Below are positions 1-7,294 of a stretch of 64,000 nucleotides of DNA, in pieces. Where the stretch lies: assembly GCF_030268965.1 (NCBI RefSeq), contig NZ_BSSE01000019.1:62001-126000 (forward strand), written 5' to 3'. Origin of the DNA: Microtetraspora sp. NBRC 16547. Lineage in GTDB: Bacteria > Actinomycetota > Actinomycetes > Streptosporangiales > Streptosporangiaceae. Both the position numbers and the translations under genes were made by a program. The first letter of the stretch is position 1. Every line of letters starts with the position of its first letter. The notes beneath the pieces are model-generated. The model did not search any database, had not been told where the DNA came from, and saw only the letters and a program-made list of their open reading frames with translations.

Positions 1-1160
1 TGCTTGGCGGACGGCTTCGCGGACGGCTTGGTATCGGCTGGCGCGTCGCCGGAGCTCAGCGGGCCGGAGACGAACGCCCACACCAGCGCGGCGATCAGCG
101 CGACGACCACCGATCCGATCAGCGCGAACAGCCAGATCGGCCGCCCGCCCTCGTCGTCGTAGTAGTCGTCGGGCCCGCGCTCACCCTCGGGGCCGAAGAC
201 GGTGTTCCACAGCTCCTCCTGGCGGTGCGCCGGAGGCGTCTTGGGGCCGCTGATCTGGCCGGCCGTGACGAACGGGCGGTACGGGTCGGCCGGGTCCATG
301 CCCTCCTGCGGCCGGTCGAACGGCCCGGCCGCTCCGGGGAAGCCGGACGGGGCAGCCGTGGGGGAGCCGGGAGGAGCGGACGGAGCAGGTGCGGCGGGGG
401 CGGCCTGCGGGTACGCGGCCGGCGCGGGCATCGACATCGTGGCCTCGGCCGCCAGGCCGCCGTACGGCGGACGGTCGCCGCTCAGCGGGTCCATCCGCGG
501 CGCGGTGCCCTGGCCCAGGGGGTCCTGGCTCAAGGGGTCGGACCGCAGCGGGTCGTGCCGCATCGGATCCATGTGGTCCTGTCGCAGGGGGTCCGGGCGC
601 ACGCCCAGCGGATCCTCACGCAGCGGGTCGGGACGCAGCGGATCGGGACGGAGAGGATCGGGACGCATGGGGTCGTGCCGGAGCCCATCGGGGCGCGTGA
701 CATCCGGACGGGCGGAATCCGCGCGTACGGGGTCGGGCCACATGGGCTCCGGTCGCATGGGGTCGGACCGCAGCGGGCCGGACAGCGGGTCGGGGCGCGT
801 GGGATCCGGGCGCGTGCCCAGCGGGTCGGCGCCGTACGACGCCGGGGGCTGCGGCAGGAAGGGGTCGGCGCCGGTCGCGTGCTGCGAGGACTGCGGCATG
901 CCGTACGGGTCGTCCGAGCGCGTGTCGCCGTACGAGGCCAGGGGCGGCGGCAGGAACGCGCTCCGCTCCTCCCTGCCGTAGGGCTGGGCCGACGACGGGT
1001 GCTGCCCGGCGCGGTGTGGTGACTGGTCCGCGCCCGGGTCGGCCGGGTCGAAGGACCGGGCCGACGGCGTGAAAGAAGAGGCCGCGGGGACCTCGGGCCA
1101 GGCCGGTGAAACCTCCGGCCACGCCGGGGTCCGCTGCGGCTCGCTGTGCTCCGAGGGCAT
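1..1160 (-). CDS. Proline/aspartate-rich repeat membrane protein, C-terminus cut by window edge
   Basis: I do not recognise a family. The start is an ATG at 1160 with GGGAGG four bases upstream; the frame stays open to the window edge (386 codons seen). Residues 1-110 are a disordered Pro/Ser/Tyr-rich segment. Residues about 110-222 are a degenerate tandem repeat of pentapeptides built on D-P-(L/M)-R-(P/S/Q/H/E), about 20 units. An Ala/Pro stretch and an acidic DDYYDDEGG patch follow, then one membrane helix (residues about 345-368, starting PIWLFALIGSVVV) and a Ser/Lys/Pro-rich segment running off the window. This suggests a single-pass protein with a long cytoplasmic disordered arm and an extracellular tail; the topology is inferred. 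It is divergent from leuS. Confidence 0.75.
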   Translation of the reverse strand, partial: MPSEHSEPQRTPAWPEVSPAWPEVPAASSFTPSARSFDPADPGADQSPHRAGQHPSSAQPYGREERSAFLPPPLASYGDTRSDDPYGMPQSSQHATGADPFLPQPPASYGADPLGTRPDPTRPDPLSGPLRSDPMRPEPMWPDPVRADSARPDVTRPDGLRHDPMRPDPLRPDPLRPDPLREDPLGVRPDPLRQDHMDPMRHDPLRSDPLSQDPLGQGTAPRMDPLSGDRPPYGGLAAEATMSMPAPAAYPQAAPAAPAPSAPPGSPTAAPSGFPGAAGPFDRPQEGMDPADPYRPFVTAGQISGPKTPPAHRQEELWNTVFGPEGERGPDDYYDDEGGRPIWLFALIGSVVVALIAALVWAFVSGPLSSGDAPADTKPSAKPSAK

Positions 1161-1573
1161 GGTACCTCCCGAGATCATGCCCGAATTGGGTGCGCCTGGC
1201 ATGATCTCATGCGAACCTGGGGGCGCCGCACGGAAACCAGAGAATGCTCCGCGGAATTGCTCGCCCGTCGGGTCGGTCGGCGGGTCCTGCATCGGAAGGT
1301 CCGACTGCGGGAAATCCGGGCCCGATCCCGGCTGGACTGAGTTCACCACAGCGAAGAGAGTAAACTAAAGGGACAAAGAGGTCACAGCGGAGCTATCACC
1401 ATCGCGTATCGCTCGTCTAGAGGCGAACGCCGTCCGGTAGATCCTGAAGCGACGCTCTTGCCGTCTGCGCTACCCTTGGTATATGCGCGCCGCGACCCTG
1501 CTTACTTGGCCGCATCGTCAGGGCTGATTCCCCTCGATGCGGCTGCCCCTCGCGCGAAGCGGGGGGCTTTGTT
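1161..1573 (+). promoter_or_regulatory. Upstream/leader region of leuS
   Basis: This gene-free 413-bp stretch separates the divergent repeat protein from leuS. A plausible promoter is TTGCCG at 1458-1463 and TATATG at 1480-1485 (16-bp spacer). Downstream are two consecutive hairpins (separate entry). A 14-codon mini-ORF at 1483-1527 (ATG to TGA) contains adjacent Leu codons CTG-CTT just before the first hairpin. The mini-ORF's ATG overlaps the proposed -10, so the two readings exclude each other unless transcription starts further upstream. I saw no T-box consensus (AGGGTGG). Confidence 0.45.
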
Positions 1574-1576
1574 GTG
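1510..1576 (+). terminator. Tandem hairpins, possible attenuator before leuS
   Basis: Hairpin 1 pairs CCGCATCG (1510-1517) with CGATGCGG (1535-1542), a perfect 8-bp stem. Hairpin 2 pairs GCCCCTCGC (1545-1553) with GCGGGGGGC (1559-1567) around a GCGAA loop and is followed at once by TTTGTTGTG, so it looks like an intrinsic terminator. It ends where the earliest possible leuS GTG (1574) begins, which argues that translation starts later and that read-through may be controlled. Confidence 0.55.
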
Positions 1577-1627
1577 AGCGGGCGCCCTCACCGTGCCTTT
1601 AAGGAAAGCATCCCTTCGGGAGTTGAC

Positions 1628-4090
1628 GTGGACGAGCTGGTGTACGACCCGCAGGCGCTGCAGGCCAAGTGGCTGCGGCGCTGGGAGGAGCTGAACCCCT
1701 TCGCGGCGGTGGAGGACGCGGCGGACACCCGGCCGCGCAGGTACATGCTCGACATGTTCGCCTACCCGTCGGGCGACCTCCACATGGGGCACGGCGAGGT
1801 GTTCGCCATCGGCGACGTGATCGCGCGCTACTGGTTCCAGAAGGGCTACAACGTCCTGCACCCCGTCGGCTGGGACTCCTTCGGCCTGCCCGCGGAGAAC
1901 GCCGCGATCAAGCGTGACGCGCACCCCGCCGAGTGGACCTACGCCAACATCGAGACCCAGGCGAACTCGTTCAAGCGTTACGCGGTCTCCTTCGACTGGT
2001 CGCGGCGGCTGCACACCAGCGACGAGGACTACTACCGCTGGAACCAGTGGCTGTTCAACCGTTTCTTCGAGCGGGGCCTGGCCTACCGCAGGGGCGGGCT
2101 GGTCAACTGGTGTCCCACCGACCAGACGGTGCTGGCCAACGAGCAGGTCGTGGCGGGCAAGTGCGAGCGCTGCGGCTCCGACGTCGTCCGCCGCGAGCTG
2201 ACGCAGTGGTACTTCAAGATCACTGACTACGCCGACCGGCTGCTGGACGACATGAAGCTGCTCGAGAACGGCTGGCCGGAGCGCGTGCTCACCATGCAGC
2301 GCAACTGGATCGGCCGCTCGACCGGCGCCGACGTCCAGTTCGAGATCGAGGGCAGGGACGATCCGGTCACGGTCTACACCACCCGGCCCGACACCCTGTA
2401 CGGCGCAACCTTCTTCGTGGTCGCCGCCGACGCCCCGCTGGCCGAGGAGATCGTGGCCCCCGGGCAGCGTGAGGCGCTGGCCGCGTACCGCGCCGAGGTC
2501 GCCAAGCTGTCCGACATCGAGCGCCTGTCCACCGAAAAGGAGAAGACGGGCGTCTTCCTGGGCGTGCACGCCGTCAACCCGGTGAACGGCGAGCTGATCC
2601 CGGTCTGGGCGGCCGACTACGTCCTGTCCGACTACGGCCACGGCGCGATCATGGCGGTCCCCGCCCACGACCAGCGCGACCTGGACTTCGCGGTGAAGTT
2701 CGGGCTGCCGGTCAAGGTCGTCGTGCACACCGGCCTGGCCGACCCGGGGGAGACCGGCGTCGCCACCTCTGGTGAGGGCACGCTGGTCAACTCGGGTCCG
2801 CTGGACGGCCTGTCCAAGACCGAGGCCATCGCGCGGATCACGCAGATCCTGTCCGAGCGGGGCACGGGCCACGCGGCGGTCAACTTCCGGCTGCGTGACT
2901 GGCTGCTGTCCCGGCAGCGTTTCTGGGGCACCCCGATCCCGATCATCCACTGCCCGGACTGCGGCGAAGTGCCCGTCCCCGACGACCAGCTCCCCGTCAC
3001 GCTGCCCGACCTACGCGGCGCCGATCTCAAGCCGAAGGGCGTGTCGCCCCTGGCCGCGGCCACGGACTGGGTCAACGTCGAGTGCCCCAAGTGCGGCGGC
3101 GCCGCCAAGCGGGACACCGACACGATGGACACCTTCGTCGACTCGTCGTGGTACTTCCTGCGCTACTGCTCCCCGGGGTACGAGGACGGCCCGTTCGACG
3201 TCGCCCAGGTCCGCAAGTGGGGTCCGATCGACCAGTACATCGGCGGGCAGGAGCACGCCGTGCTCCACCTGCTGTACTCGCGGTTCTTCACCAAGGTGCT
3301 GCACGACATGGGCATGGTGAACTTCACCGAACCGTTCATGCGCCTGCTGAACCAGGGCCAGGTCATCAACCAGGGCAAGGCCATGTCCAAGTCCCTGGGC
3401 AACGGCGTCGACCTGGGCCAGCAGATCGACGACTTCGGGGTGGACGCGGTCCGGCTGACCATGATCTTCGCCGGTCCGCCGGAGGACGACATCGACTGGG
3501 CCGACGTCTCGCCGGCCGCCTCGCAGAAGTTCCTGGCCCGCGCCTTCCGCGTGATGGCCGAGGCGGGCGCGGCCTCCGCGCCCGGCGCCGACCCCGCGAG
3601 CGGGGACCAGGAACTGCGCAAGGTCACCCACCGGACCATCGACGAGGTCACCAAGCTGCTCGACTCGTACCGCTTCAACGTCGCGGTGGCCCGCATGATG
3701 GAGCTCACCTCGGCGGCCCGTAAGGCCATCGACTCCGGCCCGGGCGCCGGTGACCCCGCCGTGCGCGAGGCCGCCGAGACGCTGGCCGTCATGCTGTCAC
3801 TCGTCGCGCCGTACGTCGCGGAGGAGGGCTGGGAGAAGCTCGGCCAGACCCCGTCGGTGGCCAGGGCGGGCTGGCCGGTCGCCGACCCCGCGCTGCTGGT
3901 GCAGGAGTCGGTCACCTGCGTCGTCCAGGTCGCCGGCAAGGTCCGGGACCGCCTGGAGGTGGCGCCCGGGATCTCGGCCGCCGAGCTGGAGGCGCTGGCC
4001 CTGGCCAGCGAGAAGGTCCGTCCGTACCTCGACGGCGCCCCGCGCAAGGTGATCGTGCGCCAGCCGAAGCTGGTCAACATCGTCCCCTGA
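1628..4090 (+). CDS. leuS: Leucyl-tRNA synthetase
   Basis: A cytoplasmic class I aminoacyl-tRNA synthetase that charges tRNA-Leu; 820 residues is normal for bacterial LeuRS. From this start the HIGH-like motif is HMGH (residues 52-55) and the KMSKS loop is AMSKS (about 585-589). Between them are a CP1 editing domain, with TRPDTLYG marking its start, and zinc-like CxxC pairs (CERCG, CPDCG, CPKCG). The start at GTG 1628 follows GGGAG five bases upstream and begins just before the conserved N-terminal helix ([15 protein letters not shown]). An in-frame GTG at 1574 lies on the tail of a terminator-like hairpin and is less likely. Identity is certain; only the start is open. Confidence 0.97.
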   Translation: MDELVYDPQALQAKWLRRWEELNPFAAVEDAADTRPRRYMLDMFAYPSGDLHMGHGEVFAIGDVIARYWFQKGYNVLHPVGWDSFGLPAENAAIKRDAHPAEWTYANIETQANSFKRYAVSFDWSRRLHTSDEDYYRWNQWLFNRFFERGLAYRRGGLVNWCPTDQTVLANEQVVAGKCERCGSDVVRRELTQWYFKITDYADRLLDDMKLLENGWPERVLTMQRNWIGRSTGADVQFEIEGRDDPVTVYTTRPDTLYGATFFVVAADAPLAEEIVAPGQREALAAYRAEVAKLSDIERLSTEKEKTGVFLGVHAVNPVNGELIPVWAADYVLSDYGHGAIMAVPAHDQRDLDFAVKFGLPVKVVVHTGLADPGETGVATSGEGTLVNSGPLDGLSKTEAIARITQILSERGTGHAAVNFRLRDWLLSRQRFWGTPIPIIHCPDCGEVPVPDDQLPVTLPDLRGADLKPKGVSPLAAATDWVNVECPKCGGAAKRDTDTMDTFVDSSWYFLRYCSPGYEDGPFDVAQVRKWGPIDQYIGGQEHAVLHLLYSRFFTKVLHDMGMVNFTEPFMRLLNQGQVINQGKAMSKSLGNGVDLGQQIDDFGVDAVRLTMIFAGPPEDDIDWADVSPAASQKFLARAFRVMAEAGAASAPGADPASGDQELRKVTHRTIDEVTKLLDSYRFNVAVARMMELTSAARKAIDSGPGAGDPAVREAAETLAVMLSLVAPYVAEEGWEKLGQTPSVARAGWPVADPALLVQESVTCVVQVAGKVRDRLEVAPGISAAELEALALASEKVRPYLDGAPRKVIVRQPKLVNIVP

Positions 4091-4234
4091 CCCCCTTAGC
4101 CCGCCCTGGGTAAGTCGCCGTCGTGAGACGGTTGGGCGCGCTGCTGGTGGGGGTCGGGCCGGCCGTGACGGCCTGCGCCGCCGCCTGAGCGGACCGGTCT
4201 GAGGTGAGCGGTCTGAAGCGAGTCGACTGAAGCG

Positions 4235-4264
4235 AGCCGCCGTCCGGTCTACCGGGCGGCGGCT
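4235..4264. terminator. Bidirectional terminator between leuS and the C-S lyase gene
   Basis: A 13-bp stem (AGCCGCCGTCCGG against CCGGGCGGCGGCT, one mismatch) with a TCTA loop sits between two convergent genes. Confidence 0.65.
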
Positions 4265-4295
4265 TACTCAGCGTTGCTTCCTCTGGGAGGCTCCG

Positions 4296-5444
4296 TCAGG
4301 ACAGTGCGGCGGAGATCCGGGTCAGGATCTCCGCCAGGATCGGCTCCGAGGTGCCGAAGTTGATCCGCGCGTAGCCCTCGCCTCCCGGGCCGAACAGCGG
4401 GCCGGGGTTGAGCCTGACCCGCGCCTCCCGCTCGAGGTACGTCGCCGGGTCCTCGTCCAGGAAGCCGAGGTCGAGCCACCCGAGGTAGGTGGCCTGCGGG
4501 ATCCGGTAACCGACCCGGGACGGGAGCCGCTCCGCGATCAGTCGGCGGTTGCGGTCCAGGATCGTGAGGACCTCGGCCAGCCAGGCGTCGCCGTGCCGCC
4601 AGGCGGCCACGGTCGCCTCCACTCCGAGCAGGTTGGGCGCGCCGTAGATGTGCGCCGGCTGCCGGTCCACCGCCTCGCGTACGGCCCGGGCGCCGAGATG
4701 GGCGACGGAGCAGCGGATGCCGCCCATGTTGAACGCCTTCGTCGCCGAGGTCAGCGTGACCGTGCGGTCGGGCAGGATCGTGCCGAACGGGATGTGGGTC
4801 TCCGGCGCGTACGTCAGGTCGGCGTGGATCTCGTCGGAGATGACCAGGGTGTCGTGCCGTTCGGCGTACTCCGCGAGCGCGCCGAGCTCCTCGGCGGTGA
4901 ACACGCGGCCGGTGGGGTTGTGCGGGTTGACCAGGAGCAGCACGGCGGCCGGCTCGTCCGGCACGTCGAACCGCCAGCCGTCGCCGTCTGCCACCATCGG
5001 GATGGAGAGCAGCCGCCGGCCCATCTGGGTGATGGTGTCCAGGAACGGGTGGTAGGCCGGAGTGTGCAGGGCGACGGTGTCGCCCGGCTGCGTCGTCAGG
5101 TGCAGCAGCACCTGGAGGGCCTGGTTGATGTCGCTGTACGACCGGACGTGGCCGGGATCGGGGCGGAAACCGTACCGGGTCTCCATGCGCTCGGTGAACG
5201 CCTCGGCGAGCGGGCCGGTGGTGGGTTCGTCCAGCCACGCCGGGTAACCGAGATCGGCTTCGGCACGGCGCGTCACGGCCTCGCGCACCGCCTCCGGGAC
5301 GGGGAAGTCCATGTCGGCGATCCAGGAGGGGATCACGCCGGGTGCGATCTGCGACCACTTGAGGCCGTCGCGGCGGGAGGCGGCGTCAAGGGTGAGCTGG
5401 TCAAGGTTGCGCGTCACAGGAGTAAGCCTATTTGCGCTATTCAC
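4296..5444 (-). CDS. PLP-dependent aminotransferase, MalY/PatB cystathionine beta-lyase type
   Basis: A fold-type I PLP enzyme. The MalY/PatB subgroup usually cleaves C-S bonds of cystathionine or cysteine conjugates, though some members are aminotransferases. Visible motifs are the N-terminal SWIADMDFP, NPHNPTG for substrate and cofactor binding, SDEIHADL with the Asp that contacts the pyridine nitrogen, and SATKAFNMGG, whose Lys (about residue 236) should form the PLP aldimine. The start chosen is GTG 5444 with GGAG eight bases upstream; GTG 5417 is an alternative that would give a more typical N-terminus (VTRNLDQL). Monocistronic, convergent with leuS. The substrate cannot be read from the sequence. 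Confidence 0.9.
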   Translation of the reverse strand: MNSANRLTPVTRNLDQLTLDAASRRDGLKWSQIAPGVIPSWIADMDFPVPEAVREAVTRRAEADLGYPAWLDEPTTGPLAEAFTERMETRYGFRPDPGHVRSYSDINQALQVLLHLTTQPGDTVALHTPAYHPFLDTITQMGRRLLSIPMVADGDGWRFDVPDEPAAVLLLVNPHNPTGRVFTAEELGALAEYAERHDTLVISDEIHADLTYAPETHIPFGTILPDRTVTLTSATKAFNMGGIRCSVAHLGARAVREAVDRQPAHIYGAPNLLGVEATVAAWRHGDAWLAEVLTILDRNRRLIAERLPSRVGYRIPQATYLGWLDLGFLDEDPATYLEREARVRLNPGPLFGPGGEGYARINFGTSEPILAEILTRISAALS

Positions 5445-5588
5445 CCTGATTGCTCCGCGGTGACAGAGGTCACCGCAGAGTGACGCCGGGACGCGCGAGA
5501 CCCGCCAGGACGAGCTCACGGCGCACGTCCGGCGGGCCGAGCTCGCGGCGTAAGGGCCGAGCTCGCCCGCCGGGTGCCGCCGGGCGGG

Positions 5589-6290
5589 CTACAGCTTGCG
5601 CAGGACTGCGGTGACCTTGCCCAGGACGGTCGCCTCGTCGCCCGGGATCGGCTCGTAGTTGGGGTTGTGCGGCACCAGCCACACGTGCCCGTCCTTGCGC
5701 TTGAAGGTCTTCACGGTGGCCTCGCCGTCGATCATGGCGGCCACGACGTCGCCGTTGTCCGCGACCGGCTGCTGGCGCACCACGACCCAGTCACCGTCCG
5801 CGATGGCCGCGTCGATCATCGAGTCGCCGCTGACCTGGAGGAGGAACAGCGTGCCCTCGCCGACGAGCTGCTTCGGCAGCGCGAAGACGTCCTCGATGCT
5901 CTGCTCGGCCAGGATCGGGCCTCCGGCGGCGATGCGGCCGACCAGCGGCACGTACGCGGCGGTCGGGCGGCTGAAACCGGGCTCCACCTCAGCGGCGTCC
6001 GGATCGACCCAGAGCACCGGCTCGCCCGGCAGCCGGACCTCCAGCGCCCGGGGGCGGTGCGGGTCGCGGCGCAGGTAACCCTTGCGCTGCAACGCCGTGA
6101 GCTGATGCGACACGCTTGAGGTGCTGGTCAGCTGAACCGCCTCGCCGATCTCGCGCATCGACGGCGGATATCCGCGCTGCTGCACGGAATCGCGGATCAC
6201 CTCAAGGATCTTGCGCTGCCTGGGGGTGAGACCAAGGGAGTCCCTCCGGCGCACCGCGAGGTCGTTGACGCTCTCTTCCTGCCCGCTCAC
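5589..6290 (-). CDS. lexA: SOS repressor LexA
   Basis: The transcriptional repressor of the SOS regulon, inactivated by RecA-stimulated self-cleavage. The 233-residue protein has an N-terminal winged helix (about 20-75, with [21 protein letters not shown] as recognition region) and a C-terminal S24 peptidase domain. The Ala-Gly cleavage site is A122-G123 (GRIAAGGP), the catalytic Ser is S157 (GDSMID) and the Lys is K194 (ATVKTFK). GTG 6290 is the start because GGGAGG stands seven bases upstream. Two LexA-box-like sequences lie in the upstream region shared with nrdR, so autoregulation is expected. Confidence 0.97.
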   Translation of the reverse strand: MSGQEESVNDLAVRRRDSLGLTPRQRKILEVIRDSVQQRGYPPSMREIGEAVQLTSTSSVSHQLTALQRKGYLRRDPHRPRALEVRLPGEPVLWVDPDAAEVEPGFSRPTAAYVPLVGRIAAGGPILAEQSIEDVFALPKQLVGEGTLFLLQVSGDSMIDAAIADGDWVVVRQQPVADNGDVVAAMIDGEATVKTFKRKDGHVWLVPHNPNYEPIPGDEATVLGKVTAVLRKL

Positions 6291-6357
6291 CAAACCACCT
6301 CCCAATCCGTGTTCTTCATGTCGCACAGAGCGACGGTACCTCGATCCAAGATCATCA

Positions 6358-6373
6358 TCAAACAGTTGTTCGA
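6358..6373. promoter_or_regulatory. LexA box 1
   Basis: TCAAACAGTTGTTCGA matches the actinobacterial SOS consensus TCGAAC-N4-GTTCGA at all but one fixed position, 68 bp upstream of the lexA start. Confidence 0.75.
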
Positions 6374-6429
6374 TTTGATGTGAATCCCCGCCACCTGCGT
6401 CGTTGTAGCAACATCGTACGGGAGTTCGA

Positions 6430-6445
6430 TCGACATCGTGTTCGA
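6430..6445. promoter_or_regulatory. Possible LexA box 2 (degenerate)
   Basis: TCGACATCGTGTTCGA keeps TCGA and GTTCGA but deviates at two positions of the left half-site. It lies 57 bp beyond box 1, nearer to nrdR. Confidence 0.45.
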
Positions 6446-6607
6446 TATTGCCGAGATTTCGCGGATCTTCTTGTAATGTGCCCGCGCGATGCCATTGGGG
6501 CCGGCGACACGCCCGAGGCCCCCGGTGATTTCCCGGCTTGAACAGCGACTTCACCCGGCCCGTCGCGGCCGACTTGCGTTCAAGGTCGGGCACTTCTACG
6601 GTTGGAC

Positions 6608-6622
6608 CACAACATCTAGTAG
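6608..6622. promoter_or_regulatory. NrdR box 1
   Basis: The core CAACATCTAGT at 6610-6620 fits the NrdR-box core CWAYATMTWGT. Its centre is 31 bp from that of the second box, three helical turns, as usual for NrdR sites. Confidence 0.65.
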
Positions 6623-6638
6623 TTACAGCGATGTACTT

Positions 6639-6653
6639 CACCACAGCTTGTGT
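6639..6653. promoter_or_regulatory. NrdR box 2
   Basis: CACCACAGCTTGTGT keeps the outer CAC and GTGT of the NrdR consensus with a weaker centre. It is assigned mainly from the 31-bp phasing with box 1 and its place 60-75 bp before nrdR. Confidence 0.55.
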
Positions 6654-6715
6654 TTCCGTGACCGCTTCACGACCATTTCGTGAGGTGGGCGTAAGCGTTT
6701 CCAGGGAGGGATGAC

Positions 6716-7177
6716 GTGCACTGCCCGTTTTGCCGTCACCCGGACACGCGGGTCGTCGACAGTCGCTCGACCGAGGACGGGGCGGCGATCCGCCGCCGGC
6801 GAACCTGCTCGGAATGCGGGCGCAGGTTCACCACCCAGGAGACCGTTCTGCTCATGGTCAGCAAGCGAAGCGGGGTGACCGAGCCGTTCTCGCGGGACAA
6901 GGTCGTCGCCGGAGTGCGACGGGCCTGTCAGGGGCGCCCGGTCGGCGAGGACTCCCTCGCCCAACTCGGGCAGCGCGTGGAGGAGAGCATCAGGGCCACC
7001 GGATGCGCCGAGATCGCCTCGCACGAGGTGGGGCTGGCCATACTGGGGCCGCTGCGCGAACTGGACGAGGTCGCCTATCTGCGCTTCGCCTCCGTCTACC
7101 GGGGGTTCGAGACGCTGGCCGACTTCGAGGTCGAGATCGAGCAGCTCAGAGCCGCGCGCGCCGCCGTCCAGCAGTAG
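6716..7177 (+). CDS. nrdR: Transcriptional repressor NrdR
   Basis: The nucleotide-sensing repressor of ribonucleotide reductase genes. The 153-residue protein has a four-Cys zinc ribbon (C3, C6, C31, C34) for DNA binding, then an ATP-cone (about 49-139, starting near [13 protein letters not shown]) that binds ATP/dATP. GTG 6716 is supported by AGGGAGG upstream and by the family's usual N-terminus with CPFC at residues 3-6. It lies 117 bp before nrdJ on the same strand, so the pair is probably an operon under its own NrdR boxes. Confidence 0.97.
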   Translation: MHCPFCRHPDTRVVDSRSTEDGAAIRRRRTCSECGRRFTTQETVLLMVSKRSGVTEPFSRDKVVAGVRRACQGRPVGEDSLAQLGQRVEESIRATGCAEIASHEVGLAILGPLRELDEVAYLRFASVYRGFETLADFEVEIEQLRAARAAVQQ

Positions 7178-7294
7178 CGGCAGTAGCGGCGGGATTTGAC
7201 GGGACGGCGCACGCCGACGCCCGTCACGCAGAGTGTTTGAACAGACACGTGATCGGATGCGAGGGGCTCCACCGGGCCCCGGAAGGGGGAATTC

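Larger units (their letters stand above)
6291..6715. promoter_or_regulatory. lexA / nrdR divergent control region
   Basis: This 425-bp gene-free region holds promoters in both directions. On the lexA side are two SOS-box-like palindromes; on the nrdR side are two NrdR boxes one after the other. The lexA -35/-10 may be TTTGAT (within the proximal SOS box) and TACCGT with an 18-bp spacer. Confidence 0.7.

Noticed and set aside
202-981. Long plus-strand open frames over 202-1022
   Set aside because: They are the antisense of the repeat-rich minus-strand gene; their SGSGR/RIGTQRV runs are the mirror of the DPLR repeat and lack start context.
4123-4188. 21-codon lipoprotein-like mini-ORF after leuS
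   Set aside because: VRRLGALLVGVGPAV... ending ACAAA looks like a signal peptide, but it is too short, has no ribosome-binding site and is not followed by a mature domain.
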